A stretch of 64,000 nt of DNA, taken from Himantopus leucocephalus (taxonomy: Eukaryota; Chordata; Aves; Charadriiformes; Recurvirostridae). Positions 13,965 to 26,510 of the stretch are shown here, one piece after another. The position numbers and the translations under genes are program-made. The stretch is taken from the NCBI GenBank assembly GCA_003993805.1, contig RSEF01000001.1, positions 58,980,806 through 59,044,805 on the forward strand, read 5' to 3'. Numbering within the stretch: the stretch's first letter is position 1; the number at the start of each line of letters is the position of its first letter. The notes beneath the pieces were generated by a model, which saw nothing but the letters and a program-made list of their open reading frames with translations, did no database searches and had not been told where the DNA came from.

Positions 13965-14043
13965 NNNNNNNNNNNNNNNNNNNNNNNNNNNNNNNNNNNN
14001 NNNNNNNNNNNNNNNNNNNCCCCCCCCCCCCCCCGCCCCCCCC
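13965..14043. other. Assembly gap (55 N) followed by poly-C
   Basis: Positions 13965-14019 are 55 Ns, so the gap size was probably estimated. It is followed directly by C15, one G and C8 (14020-14043). The homopolymer probably caused the sequencing dropout. Any reading frame drawn through this region is an artefact. Confidence 0.97.
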
Positions 14044-16247
14044 ATTTCTACAAAGAAACTCCCAAGAAGAACCACATAAAGGGAGAAACAATGAGGATTT
14101 GTCTCACCTGTGAATCAGTTTTATCTTTCATGGCCTGAAAAGGGCTGGTAAGGGCTTTAGATGATCACATGGTTTAAATGCCTTTCACCAGGAGGACAAA
14201 TATCTTCTGTAGTTGTTGCTATGATGATAAAGAATCCCAGAAGGGGTTTTTGTATACTCTGTGGGTTGTACAGTTGGTATTGAAAAGTTAACAGCATTAA
14301 GTGTGATGGATTATTTGAGTATGAAATATTCTTAGTCATAGTCAGAACAAGAGCTGAGCAAACATTTGCCATGAAAAAATATAAGGTTTTTTTTCCTTCC
14401 CTCATCTCTATGAAATTTGCCTGTTCGGCAGCCAGGAATAATTTTATCAGAGTTTCGACATGAAGTGAGAGGCTGTGTGTGTGTGCGTGGAGAAAGGAAG
14501 CTGTAGGAAGATCTGCACAGAGAGCTGGAAAGCAGCAACTCCTGAGCTCTGCTGCTAGCTGTCACCTTGGTCTGCTTAAGTGATGCACCACCCAGCTAGA
14601 GCCCTAAATTCTGGTCCATCCCAAACACCTGGGGTCTGCCAGAGACCTCCTGTGAGACTGTACATGAGAGAAGCGCATCCACGAATCCTGCCGAGCATGT
14701 GTTCAAGCGATCGTTCAAGGAAAGGGTTGCCGAGGGAGGCTGCAGCATATGGACTCAGTTAGAAAAGCTTGCTCCTGGATTGTGCCGGTGGTGGGTTTAC
14801 TAGGGGGCAGGGGAGCTTCGCCCACCCAGGCCTGGCTGCAGGGCATGCACGTGCACCCAGGGAATGCTTGCAGGTTGTGTTGCTGCTCCATGGAGGTCAG
14901 AACCGCGTCTGCCCACGTCTGTTGCTGTCAGCCGGGAGCTGCTAAAGCAAAGCTATAGCCTAGATGGGTGTATGTACAACAACCCATCGTAAGATTTGCC
15001 AAATCAGATGCTTATAACTGATCATGTTGTGCAGGCAACATGCCAGAGATGATACTTTCAAACCTGCATCTTGCATGAACATAAATATTTCAGTGTGCAT
15101 AAATAGACCTGTGGAAGAAACTGGAGATGGGAACATCTTTGCCTGATGATGTTAAAGTGTTCTGCAAATTACTGCATGTACATTATGGCCGCACCAAGAA
15201 CTGGACAGAGTTAGCTAATGGCAGATACTGCTGCATGTTTTATTAGGTCATTTATCAGTCAAATTAAATGTAGCAAGATGTACTTCGCGAGTGTATTTTC
15301 CTGAGAAAAATCCATATTTTCTTAAAAGGTCTGTTTCCATTTCTCTCTGTTGTTTCTATAACAGCTATGATCCAGACTAACTAATTTTGTCCTGTCAGTG
15401 GATGTTCAGCTCTCCCACCTCCAGCTAATTTGTTTTTTTCACAGTTCACTATGTATAAGGGTCTCTTTGTTCTTGTTTAAGGTGATCTCCTCATTCTTAT
15501 GCAAATGGAACAGCTTGAGGCAGAATGGTATCTTTCTTCAATTAGTTTAGAAATTACATTTGTCATCACAAATCAATATTTTCCTACTTGTGGCCAACTT
15601 CAAGACATATGGACTAAAGGCCTTTCATCTGTTTAGCATCTCTGGTGATGCAGAGCTGGAATGGTGCTCTGAGTCGCATAGCCTCGTGCCTGGGAGAGAG
15701 TTGCTGTCCAGAACACCATTATTTAATAACATCGTAATGCAGCCTCTTGGCTCTTGTATCTTCACCACAGTCCGTTGTGGGCCAAAACACATGTATCCGC
15801 TTGTGCGTTGCAGCCAGAAGCCTCTCCTCTGTTGGCTGGGGACACTAACTATCCACCCAATGTAAAAGCTGGAACAGGCTGGAATGCCATCAAGTAGCTT
15901 AAACTTGGGACGCTTCTCCCAGAACTGCACAAAGGGAATAATTAAGAGGCCTGGTTCAGACAAGTAATTTCTTCTGGGCTGGCAGAATCTGGACGTAAAG
16001 ATAAAGGGAGATCTGCTGAGCTGGACAAATGTGTTCTTACTGACCATGGTTTTTCTCTGTCATCCTGAAATTAGAAGAGAGATTCCTCTCTGGACCTGGC
16101 ACAGTAGAGGAAACTCACTCATTTTCCCTGCTCATATAGGGAGAGCCCAACTGTGGCTATCTTGAGCAAGAAATAATGTCTTCTCCTGGTTCTGCTTCAC
16201 TAAATCATGTTTAATGTTCCAACCTGGTTAGATTATTCAGTGAGACT

Positions 16248-16292
16248 TAAAAAACAAAACAAAACCAAACCAAACCAAACCAAACAAAAAAA
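16248..16292 (+). repeat. (AAACC)n / A-rich simple repeat
   Basis: A run of AAAAC units passes into five AAACC-type units and ends in an A-rich stretch. Simple repeat without a recognised element on its left, although such tails sometimes mark retroposon insertions. Confidence 0.85.
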
Positions 16293-17054
16293 TGTCTAGA
16301 CTAGCATAGGACTTCTGAAGCCACAAGAGAGAAAGTGTAATGAAAGTCCAGATTAAGTGAATGAAGTGAAAAATTGAGAAGATCCTGATCCAGAAACAAG
16401 ACCAAATAAATCTGGATTGAGATAGAAAACAATCCCAGGGGGAAGTCACATAGATGAACTATGGGCACAGCCCTCCCCTCCCACATAGCACTCAGCCAGG
16501 CAACAGCAACCTTCACTCTCCGTGAGCCCCCCAGCCCTTTTCCCATTCTTCTGCACCTTGCAAAGGGACTGGGTTTGTTGGTGAGGGGTCCCACATGGAG
16601 CAACAGATCCTCTTAGGCACCCGGCTCTGACAGAAGCAGGTGAATTCGTACTCTGCAGGCAGAAGGAGGCTATTGTGAATGTACATCAATTTCTGGGCAG
16701 AAATCAGAGCTACGCAGGGTCCCTGAGAGCCCTATCTTTGTTGTTGGGGTTGTGACCCCACCATGTCCTTTTTTACTTGCTTAAATATCAGGACATGGAA
16801 ACAGCAGCAATTGAAGGAGTGCCTCCTGGCCTGGGCACTTCCATCTAATCCAGTCTGAGACAGTGTGTCTCTTCATTGGAGACAGGACCAGAGAAAGCCA
16901 GGATTACTAAAGATTTTAGTGTGCTCTTTCACCCCAGGGATGTTACTGCTAGGAGCCATGCATTTTCTATTGCAAGATCTTAAAACACTTTTTTTTTTTT
17001 TTTAGCACATCTCATTAAGTTTCCCATCACCCACCCCTCCGTGTGAAGACGACA

Positions 17055-17112
17055 AGCATTACTGTCCCCATTTCAGAGCTGGAGAAACTCAGGCATGAAG
17101 GGCTAAGCTTAA
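17055..17112 (+). repeat. MIR-like ancient SINE fragment
   Basis: The segment reads ACTGTCCCCATTTCAGAGCT, then GGAGAAACTCAGGCATGAAG and GGCTAAG. This matches the order of the MIR 3' half: CCCATTTTACAGATGAGGAAACTGAGGC, then the tract that includes GGTTAAGTGA. About 58 bases are recognisable. MIR-type SINEs were active before the bird-mammal split, so this is an ancient fossil and could be under constraint. Confidence 0.55.
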
Positions 17113-18997
17113 AGCAGCCTTTCTAAATGGATACAGGGAGGCTTTGGCAGAGCCTTGGAAAGAACCTGTCTCTCCCAGGTTTCAGGGCTTATGATTTTAG
17201 CCTAAGACCATTTTTTTTCTCTCCTGTACAGAGCCCTGACAGTCCTGTGAGGAATATTATGTAAATACAGGTTGTAGCTGTTGATATAAATCACTGTAAA
17301 TCAGTAGCTGACATCAAAAGCGTAAAGCTGCTGCTTCTTTCCTAATGGATGGGCATTTCATATACCTGACAGTGCTGAGAATCACATCTCCCTGCAAGCC
17401 TGCTCCCATCCCTTGCTCCCAGCGTAACCAGAGGCAGTGCTGCCCTGTCCCTGCATCCATCCATGCTCGCCGTGCTCAGCCCTGCTGCAGAGAAATATTC
17501 TTTCAAAAGCCGCTCCTTCCCGTTCACCCATTTCAGATGCACCCCAGACAAAAGGGCTTTTCTGCATTTTATCCACCCATCCACTCATCCATAAGCTGAT
17601 CTCAGCCCCACTGCAGGATGAAATCCTTTGCTCCTGTCCCTCTACCCTTTCCACTGCTCTCCTCGCCATCCCCCTTGCACCAGTCCAATATCTTGCAGCA
17701 AAGGCTTCATCGCCTGCCAAGCCAGGTTCACCGCAGGATGGTGGCACCTTGGTCCCTGTCTGCGTGGGCAGGGAGAGATGCAAACGAGGGTTAGCCACCT
17801 TGGCAGCCAAAGCACAGACGGTCCAAGAGCCAACGTTGCTGTCTTTCCAGCAGAGTGCCTTTGAGCCAGAACTGGCTAAACACAACAGGAAAGGCTCCCT
17901 TGACTTGAAGGTACTTCACTTGTATCCCCTCACTTGAAGGTGGACCAGGGCCCACCATCAGATGTGTTAGAGACTAGCAATTTCAATTATGAAAGCTAAA
18001 ATGGTTGCCAACGGTCAACATCAAACCTCCTAATGTTACGAGGACCAGGGTGGCTGAGTGGGTGACAGCAACAGGGAAGGCCATAGAGCTTTTTGCTGCC
18101 CATCCATCCATGTGAGCTCATGGGAGTTCATGTGAGCTCCCCTCTGCTCATAGGTGAAGGATACACCCTTCAGCAGGTGCTGCCTGAAATGTTTTGTTGC
18201 TGGTCTTTCCAATTCCCAAGGGACATCTTTGTGCCACCAACCCAAGCTGCTTTCCAAAACGTTTCTGGTGCCAACAGCACTCTTTAATCTTTTTCCCACC
18301 CCAAAGCATTTCCTCCAGGATCTCTGGGCAGTATCAAGATGGGATGGTGCAATGAACCAACATTAAAAAGGCAAGGTGACAACAGCAGGCAAATGGAGGT
18401 CAGTACACATCCTAGGCATGGCGTCCCCAGGTCTTTTCCTGTTGCAGCCCCAGTTACTGGAATGCCATAGAACAGCATGGTTTTATCAAAGAAGTCAGGT
18501 TAAACTGCATGGGGCACAAATGGCACTGACTTTTGGGGAGCATGGGGTTGGAGCCAAGATCAGGATATGTTGAGGGTCTGCCACCCAGCTGCCATCTGGC
18601 AAGGGGCCATCCACATCCCACTCCAGTCCTCTGTGTCTTTGCCATCCTCCTCTGGCTCTGGGGAGCTCTGAGCCCGGGGAGCATCCAGCATTTCCCACTC
18701 TGGCACCCTGGGTCTGCCCAGGACTTGCAGGTGTTTCTGCACTCCTTACCCCTGCAGTGCTCCGGTGCGGGCTAGTGCTTGTTGGAGGAGCTGTGGCAGA
18801 GGCTGGGCATCCTCATGGAGCAATGCACCATCCATATAGCACAGCCATCCCTCGTGCTCAGAAAAGTGGGTGTCTCCAACCAACTGCGCTGATATTTCAT
18901 CCCAGACATCCTGGCAGCACTGACTGAAAGGGTGAGTAGCTGGTACAAAACCTTCCTGAACCTGTGCCGAATTCAGAGCTTGCTCCTCAACAAAGGC

Positions 18998-19026
18998 GGG
19001 GGGNGGGGGGGGGGGGGGGGGGGGGG
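18998..19026 (+). repeat. Poly-G tract with one ambiguous base
   Basis: G3G3-N-G22 spans 18998-19026, with N at 19004. The true length is uncertain. The tract could form a G-quadruplex and is a likely source of sequencing error. Confidence 0.95.
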
Positions 19027-20773
19027 TAGAGCAGAGCAGAGGGGAGACGTCATACACAGCCTGGGAGAAAATACAGCTCAGGTCCCAGACAGCTGGGTTG
19101 CCATGGCTGAATAAGCTAAATCTGGACTACGGAGTGTGGTGAGAATAAATGCGTCAGTACCCAGCGGAATAGAAAAGATGTCCAGGTAGATCTGCACTCC
19201 TTTTTCAGGCCAAATGACACGGCTTTACTCCATTGACTTGCAGGACAGAAATCTTTGAGTTTTGGAGCTGATTATCTGGCTAAGAGATGATGGGTAGGAG
19301 AGGAGCAGTAGCTCTCAGCCCCCGGTAACCTATCTAGGGAGTGAATGAAAGTGACAAAAACCTGCCAGCACACTGCCTACACATGAAGAAATTCTGTTTC
19401 CAGTCCCCGAAGGGGAGACGTCTCCTGAAAATCCCTTTCCTGGGTGGGGGGGAAATAAATCACTCCATGTGTGTGTCTGTACGTAACTTTTCCACCCGAC
19501 TTAGACCTATACAAACAGTGGTGCTATGACAGTCATCACATTTGTGTCAAAGGAGTGGGACAGCCTGGCAGCCCAGGGCTGGGACAGACTGGTACTTGGG
19601 GTGACCCTGGTGCAGGGTGGTACCTGCAGTCCTGACCACCCAGCGTGCTGTGACCACCAAGAGAGATCGCAGCTTGGATTGCTAACTGCAGAAATAGGGA
19701 CCATGGAGGCAGAGGTGCAAAGGAGCTGCAGGAGGAGGCCATGAGTGGGATCAGACCATCCCACTCACATGCTTTCCCTGCCTCCTTTCCCAGAGACATG
19801 GAGAGAAGCCCACCGGGGACTGGAAAATGCAACGGGAGGAGGATGGCACGTATTTCTCCTTCAGACACACTCCCCCTTGCAGCGCTTGTTGCAATTTACA
19901 TATGAATGCTGTGGTGTTCTTCATAAGCAAGAATTAAGAGAACAAAAGGGTGCAGAAAGTGAGAGGAAGGGAAAGGGAAAAAAGACAAGACAGAAACTGG
20001 AGGTGGTGACAGGCACCCAGAGGCAAGGTTACCTCTCAGCGTTATTCAGTGTTGTCCCTCCTGACATGCGCTCCAAGGGTATAATTACAGAAAGAGGTAT
20101 CGCCCCATGCTTTGCCCCTGTCCTGCCTGGCCCCCTGCTCCATTCTGCCCTAATTTCTTATACACTTGTGCAGTATCTAAACCGTCTTTCTGGAGTGGAC
20201 ACAGCAGGCTGAGCTTTTCCAGCCCAAGGAGAACTTCCCTTAACACTGCAGCCCTCCCTGCCATGTCTTGCGTGTAGGGCTTTTGCATGTGTCTCACAGC
20301 CACGTGTACACTCAGAGTGCAAAACCGAAATGGATTTGGAGAAATTAATTCCAATGGTGCCTGCACATTTGGGATCTCCAAGGTCAAGGGTAGCAAGCAC
20401 ACAGGCTGAGGTCCAAATTCCCAGTGAGGCACACAGAGATCACAATATTCATAAATTCTTACGTGACAGAAAATGAAATAAAAGAACATGGATGTGCAAG
20501 CATACATATTTGGTTACATAGTTCCTTAAAAATAGTTACTGGTAAAACAGGATTTCTACTATGAACAGAGGAACATATCTTTAGTCAGTCTTTTTTTAAT
20601 TTACTCAATTTCATCAAATTACTCAACTCCCAATTTCATCAAATAGGGGCTATATCCCCAGGGATTCCTCTCACAAAGGGGTCCCCCAGAATCTGGAAGA
20701 CTATCCAATTATAATTGAAAGAAACTGGCAGCCAGAATGACTGAGTAAAGACAGGAGACTCTGAGAGTGTTAG

Positions 20774-20820
20774 GAAAAGAGAAAGAAAGAGTGTGAGAGA
20801 ATGTGTGTGTGAGAGAGCGC
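20774..20820 (+). repeat. GA/GT-rich imperfect microsatellite
   Basis: Alternating GAAA, GAGT, GTGTGT and GAGAGA units form an imperfect purine-rich simple repeat. A CT-rich tract lies 110 bp downstream (20930-20970). Confidence 0.8.
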
Positions 20821-21245
20821 TTCACTTTCTCACGAATGAAGTGAGGAGAATTATACCTGTCCTTAAGTTTTGTGGCAAGTGGAGTTGTTGTGCCTGGTGT
20901 TGGATTTAGACCAGTTTGCTCTCCTTCTAGTCTTCTTTTTTTCTCCTTCTCGCTTTCTCTTTTGCTATGTGCAGGCCCCTTATTTTTATGGAACACTTAC
21001 ATTGCTTCTTATGGAGTCTTTGTAGATTTACATGCATTAACAAGAAGGTTAAAAGCTCTGTTTGGGGCAGTTCTAGTTGAGAATAAAAGGCTGCTGTTAC
21101 TCCTGGGCTGAGTCAGATGGAGTGGTAGCTGGCTTGTTCTCCTGGGAACACAAGGCAGGTGCCAGAGAGCCATTACCTTGAAATTCCACCCAGAGCAGGA
21201 TCACCAAGAGCTAACAGCTCTTCCTACCTCTCTCTAAGAACTGGG

Positions 21246-21300
21246 AGTTGCCCCCAGAAGGCAACTGTATTATCATGCTTGGAAAGAGCATGATAATGCA
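21246..21300 (+). repeat. Two adjacent perfect stem-loops
   Basis: Stem-loop 1 pairs AGTTGCC (21246-21252) with GGCAACT (21260-21266) around a 7-nt loop. Stem-loop 2 pairs ATTATCATGCT (21269-21279) with AGCATGATAAT (21287-21297), also around a 7-nt loop. One G-U wobble and two further pairs extend stem 2 to 14 bp (21266-21300). The two stems abut at base 21266. They are too small for a canonical pre-miRNA. Function unknown. Confidence 0.8.
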
Positions 21301-22959
21301 TTCCCATCCCATGCCCATCACAAGTATTGTGATCCCAGGTCTGGCACAGGAAAGTGTCCAGTTGATTCTGAAGCATTTGAGATTGACTGCAGATCAAGCC
21401 CATCTACTCTTCTTTATTGCTAACAGCTCCTGCCTCACTCACTCTTGGGCATGGTTGGGTAAACCCTACTGTTAAACCCTTGCGTCTTCAGATCTGACCT
21501 TCTGCTTCAGCCAGCATGGCTGTGAGCCAGTGGATTTCTGGGCGTGAGCTGGGAGGTCTGCGATGCATGTGGCCCTGGTCTCCTTCCATGTGGGGCTGAA
21601 CCCTGGCTCTTGGTTCATGCAAGGTGTATCTGCAAGGTGTTGCAAAGTCTGGAGGCTGTAGAACCAGCAGATTGTAGAACTAAAGGAAGAATGAAAAAAA
21701 AAAATAAAGGCAAGAAATAATCAGCTGGAAACATTCATTTCAATTATAAAATCATTTTTCATGTTAGTACCCCATCTACGGTCATTTTCAGCAGTTTTCT
21801 AGGAAATGAGTTCACTTGTGCATGTGTTTGCAAAAACAGAAACGTTGAAATGAGTCCTAAGGAGATGTGAGAAGAGAGATTTCAGGCTCTCTGTAGTCAG
21901 GATTTGCATGCGAAACTTGATTCCAGGAATTACACACACCCAACAAGAGAACAAAGACCTATTATGTGACCTACCTGTCCAGTCTAATCAGCTCAAATGC
22001 AGAATGAAATTAATTATACCAATGAGAAATTGAAATGAATATGCCAGTATTTCTCAAGAAATAGAACTTGATAATGTTTCAATTATTTAAACATTTTAAA
22101 ATTATGTTTTCAGTTCTCATATTTCATTTTTATTTCATTTTCCAGTTTTATGTTACCTTTTATAGCTTTATATGTTCTATGATGATGTCAGCACATGTAA
22201 TCTTCACATCATAAAATAATGTGAAAAAAGAAGTGAAGAAGAATCTCTAACCAAAAGTAGTATTTTCAAATGTAATTCCAGCATTTTCTAAAATTAAATA
22301 TTTGTCATATTGAAGTTTTCTTTTCCTGCATCCTCTCAAAGGGAATTTCACAAATTCCATTCAACTTTTATCAGGGCAATAGCAAAACAACAAAGAAACA
22401 AAACTCACAACCATCGAGATGAAGAAGTTTTCAATGAAACACTTCTGCCTAGATTTGCTCACTGCAAAGTCCTTCTGGATGAGCGACAGGTCACGAATTA
22501 TCTGTAGAAATCACCTGCCAAATCATTTCAAATTAAGTGTGCAAGGAAACCGTGATGTGCTCTTGCATAATTCAGAGAGTCACCTCTGCTATCCACTATC
22601 CGTGACTGCCCAGCTGTAACAAGGGAGCTGCCAGCCAGCGCTGAGCCTCGCTGCGCTGGCAAAGCTGGGGGAAGCATTGGGAAGGAGGGGACGGGACTGA
22701 TGGAGGTCACCACGGACGTGCTGTGGGGATGGTGAGACGGGAAGATGAAGGCACTGGACTTGGGCTGATTCATTTGGGCCCATGGCTGGAAGTGCAGGGC
22801 CATTGGGTACCTGAGCCCAACCCTGTGTTGCTGCTTCACTTGGAGGTAGGATAGCAGCATGTGGAGTCTGTGAGGGAATTAGAGCCTTGCCTGCCTTGTT
22901 CCTCGGGTGGCCTACCCAGTCTTCCCACCAGCCAGCCAGCGCAAAGGGTTTCCAAGAAA

Positions 22960-23220
22960 GTCACTCGGTCCATTGCAGTCAATTAATCAGAGCGAGTCGT
23001 ACGACCCGTCTGCTGTCACAAGCCATTGCAAAGAGTTTCTGTAATCCTGCCTTTGAACTCCTGGGTTATTGCCGTTTACAGTGGGTTTATTAGAAGCTTA
23101 ATTGAGTTGGTCCTGCTCACAGTGCTCATTGCTAACATGCCGGCCATTAGCGGCTGTTAATGAGGGAATCCAGAGGATTACTGCGTCAATTATAAGGTTT
23201 GGTTTGGACCAGAGGGGCAG
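22960..23220. other. Candidate conserved noncoding element (strongest of this type)
   Basis: A unique block dense in homeodomain/HOX-PBX style motifs: CAGTCAATTAATCAGAG, TTATTAGAAGCTTAATTGAG, GCCATTAGCGGCTGTTAATG and GCGTCAATTATAAGG. Several CpGs are retained within AT-rich motifs (GTCGTACGACCCG). It lacks a reading frame, simple repeats and transposon hallmarks. In vertebrate genomes this texture usually marks deeply conserved developmental enhancers. I infer this from appearance; no alignment was made. Confidence 0.33.
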
Positions 23221-24267
23221 CCCACAGCAGGCTCCTGTGAAATCAGCTGAGAAGTGTGACACAGCAAGTGCGCAGGGAGCTCGCTGGCTTGTGACATCTT
23301 GGAGAGGCGCACGGCGACACATCGCCACATGCTGGGGCTCAGCCATCTGGGTGCTCATCTGCATCCTGCAGTGGGCATGCTGGAGAGGAAAGGACCAGCA
23401 CTGCTGTGCTGCCACTGGAGGAAGAACCACCTGCTCTGGGGCAAACCACCAAGAAAAAGTACATAAAGCCATGGGAAAGGAAGTCAAATGGCTATACTCT
23501 TTCAAAAAGTAAGCAAGCTATTTGTTTGCTAGAAAGGGCTGGTGTGGCCTGGTGTTCAACAGCCCGGTTCCACCAGGTAGCCAGAAAAATTGGTGTTCAT
23601 TGCACGTAGGAAAGCATCTCACACACGAAGCAACACTGTGTGCACTGCAGTGTGGAGATCCTTACCTGTACTTAAGGCAGGTGAACACACTCGTTTCTGG
23701 ATAGGGGGTGAGTTCAGCAGTCAGGTCACACCTTTGCTTTCCTACCAAGTATACAAAAAGCTGTGTCAAAGTACACTGTGTGAGGGAAAAAAATCAGTTC
23801 CTCACCACCTCTGTTCTGAGCTACATGGTGTCTCCTTCTGTCTGGTCATGGGAGTGAATGAATAACCCTGCCCAAAAGAGACTGCAGTCCAGGAAGGCTG
23901 AAGGCAGACACATGCTCGTGACTGCAGCCCCCTGACAGAGGTCACAGGCTTCTGGGGAGAGGACAGCACCCAGCTGAGCAGAGGTGGGCTGAGGGGCACC
24001 CAGACCCCTGCCTTCACAGGGCCGTGGGTGCTGGCAAGGAGATGGGGACGCTACAGAAAAGAGGAAAATGGGAGCAGGGAAAAGGAAGAAGGGAAAAAAG
24101 GTTTTGGGAGGTTGTAGAGGTAAAAAAGACCCCGAGAGATTGAGGCTATTCTGTCTTCCCATGACAAATAGCCTGGGCCGCCAGTAACACCAAAGGTCTG
24201 ATGACATGTATCCTTCCATCTGTACAGTTTTAGCCCAGTTTTATAGCTTGGAAGCTTTGGACCCAGA

Positions 24268-24335
24268 GGGACTAGGCAGTTCCACACAGTATCTGTGGTG
24301 GAGCTAGAAACTGGCCCAGATTGTCCAAGTCCCAA
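24268..24335 (+). repeat. MIR-like ancient SINE fragment
   Basis: The order GACTAGGCAGTTCCACACAG, then TGTGGTGGAGCTAGAAACTGG, then CCCAGATTGTCCAAGTCCCA follows the MIR 3' portion: (TGCCCAAGG)TCACACAG, GTGG(C/T)(A/G)GAGC(C/T)GGGATT, and the CCCAGGTCT…ACTCC region. Divergence is high and only about 70 bases align by eye. Confidence 0.45.
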
Positions 24336-25267
24336 CATGCCCATGACAAGTCTCCCTGTGTCCCATACTAAGGCTGATTTAATGCCTCCATGGCGAAAAA
24401 ATGCGTAAGAGACAACACACAGAAAAGCAGAGATGGAGCATCTCAAAGGCTGAAAACAAAGGGTAGACAACACCAAAGCAACCCCTCTACTTCCTAGCAT
24501 TTCCTGGAAGCACCCAAGAGGCAGTAGGCATTGCCAAGAGGTTCTCTGTCTAAAGTTATTACCACAGAAATGGCCATAAATAGCCAGGCAGGAGGCACCA
24601 TAGCTGCCTGACCTCCCTTCCCTTGTCATGCTCCCCTGACATGCCTCATCCTCACAGGAACACGAGTGACCAGTCAGCCTGAGCCTGAGGCTGCTGAAGA
24701 TGCCCTGTGGCTTCATTGGTCCTTGGGTGGAGAAATAAAAACCTGAAATAAAGAACAGAACCTCAGCAGGACAGGCCCTATGCTAAGAACCTCTCCATGC
24801 CTGGTGCTTCTCAGAGAACTGTCCGACTCATGTCCCCCATGCCATGTGTCACTGCCAGACACTGGTCCTCCTCTCCTAGGAGAGAGGGGGCAGTCCTGGG
24901 AGGAGAGGGAAGGAGGGATGGCCTCCCCCACAAGGAGGAGGATGCCACATGGAGCCAGGAACTCCCAGCAGGAAGAAGGCATCAGTCACAACCCGCTTTG
25001 CTGAAGCAGCAGCCTGCTCTCCGAGCCCCTGAGGGGGACTGGGGGACCTGACCTTGCCTGGCTGTGAGCAAGTGCTGGGGATGCAGCATGGGTCGGCTGG
25101 TCCTGCCAGGACCACAGGATGCTGGCTGCCCGTCTGTTGCCTCCCCTCACTGCCAAACAAAAAGCAGGGAACAGGATTTTTTCTTTTTTGTTTTTTGGGT
25201 TTGGGGTTTTTTTCCCCCGCCTCTCCCATCTTCCTTCCCTGCAGCTCATTTTTCTTCTGTGTTTCAG

Positions 25268-25310
25268 ATAAGAGAGCGTGCATGAGCAGCGTTAATTATG
25301 TTCTGTGGAG
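25268..25310 (+). other. Possible 43-nt exon in good splice context
   Basis: A long T/C-rich tract (about 25180-25267) ends in TTCTTCTGTGTTTCAG, a textbook 3' splice site. It is followed by 43 bases, then GAG|GTGAAT, a plausible donor. The frame AAG AGA GCG TGC ATG AGC… stays open through the 43 nt, but no family is recognised. It could equally be a chance site or a noncoding RNA exon. Confidence 0.12.
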
Positions 25311-26269
25311 GTGAATTACAGGGCTGCCGGGCTGCGGCAACCAGGGTCTCTCTGCTCCTGTTTGTGGGGCAGTGCCTTTGCTGCTCCCCCATGCTGATGT
25401 GGAGCCCGAGGAAACCCTGCATAGGGGCCTGCTGCGGGGCTAGGGGCAGGCTGCAGGGTGCCTGTGCCCCAGCATCTGGTCTCCCACACCATGGGAGACA
25501 TGGATGCTGCAGAAAATGGGTCCAGCAGCCTAATGGGTGATGGCTGTGAGGGGAAAGGAAGGGAAGAAGGGACTAGTAAGGGAAAAAGCAAGGAGGTGAT
25601 CATGGGGTGAGAAGGAGATGATGCTAAAGGGATAAAAGAGTGGGGCAGCCCTACAAAAACTGACAAACTGATGGTCCTTTTTGCATTAGACATTGTCAAG
25701 TGCTATGACAATTCCATTTTTTAAGAAAATCTGATGGGAGAAATTGAGGTCTCCTTCCCTGCCCCCCAAACCCATTCCCTGCTCTTTCCCCAGCTCACAG
25801 TTGTGGCACGAGGCTTCTTTTGAAAGGTTGCCTGAGGGGGAGAGATTAACACTGAAACACATCTTCTCCATGCTCCTGAGCTTGAGGAATACAATTATTG
25901 GGACTGCTGGGTGCCAGTTTCTGGTCAGGAGACAGAAAGGCAAGTGAAGAGGAGAACCATCCAACCACCACCAAAAGGGACCACCTTCAACCAGTAGTGC
26001 CAGGGAAGGGAAGACCTGAGTAAAAGGGCAGGAGAGTGATCTTCCAGGTGATCTCTTAATTCTTCCCTCAGCCCTGAGAAGGAGTCACAAGCTGCGGGAA
26101 GAAAATTGTTTCTGCTCTGAGGGTCACCAAAGCTAAGTAAGACCTGAGGGGCAGAAGGAGGGCAAAAGAGGGGATCACTGAAAACAGGAGCTCACTCCCA
26201 ATGGGAAGAACAAGAAATTATCTAACTTGGATCAAAATGACACTGGGAGAAAGGGAAAAAAGCTTCTTA

Positions 26270-26510
26270 CTGAGGTGCTGTGGGCTGGTCATTAGCTCTC
26301 CCGAGTAGCGGAGGGGGAGGGAGGCTGCTGGAGGAACTGGTGGGACGATTACTTGGGGACCTGACTAACTGACAAGAGCAGCTATTTCCATTTCAAATGA
26401 GAAAGCGAGAGGAGATCAAACACATTTCACAGTAATGATCCGGAGCCTTTCCCTGCACACTGAGCCACACAAACGCGCAGTGTAATTGAAGCCACACGCA
26501 GCTAAGCTGG
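26270..26510. other. Candidate conserved noncoding element
   Basis: Unique sequence with GGTCATTAGCTCTCC, GGGACGATTACTTGGGG, TTCCATTTCAAATGAG, CACAGTAATGATCCGGAG and GCAGTGTAATTGAAGCC. TAAT/ATTA cores recur at 30-60 bp spacing, with retained CpGs (CCGAGTAGCGG, ACGCGCAG). No coding or repeat explanation. Supported by texture only. Confidence 0.25.

Larger units (their letters stand above)
14044..18997. other. Noncoding stretch, no gene recognised
   Basis: No supported gene on either strand. The segment 15000-15310 is AT-rich with many short motifs (CATAAATATTTCAG, GGTCATTTATCAGTCAAATTAA) and a 7-bp hairpin CATGTTG/CAACATG at 15023-15042, and might be regulatory. An 11-bp direct repeat CATGTGAGCTC occurs at 18109-18119 and 18129-18139. 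A 167-codon frame at 17382-17885 (-) lies opposite a 166-codon + strand frame, so both are probably chance frames in GC-rich DNA. Confidence 0.5.

Noticed and set aside
16800..16910. CCATCTAATCCAGTCTGAGAC resembling a CR1 segment
   Set aside because: Only a short partial similarity; the neighbouring CR1 motifs are missing.
17382..17937. Overlapping 166-167-codon frames on both strands
   Set aside because: Opposite frames in GC-rich sequence with no features; neither supported.
24051..24716. 221-codon - strand open frame
   Set aside because: Runs antisense through a MIR-like fragment and a purine-rich tract; no recognisable protein features.
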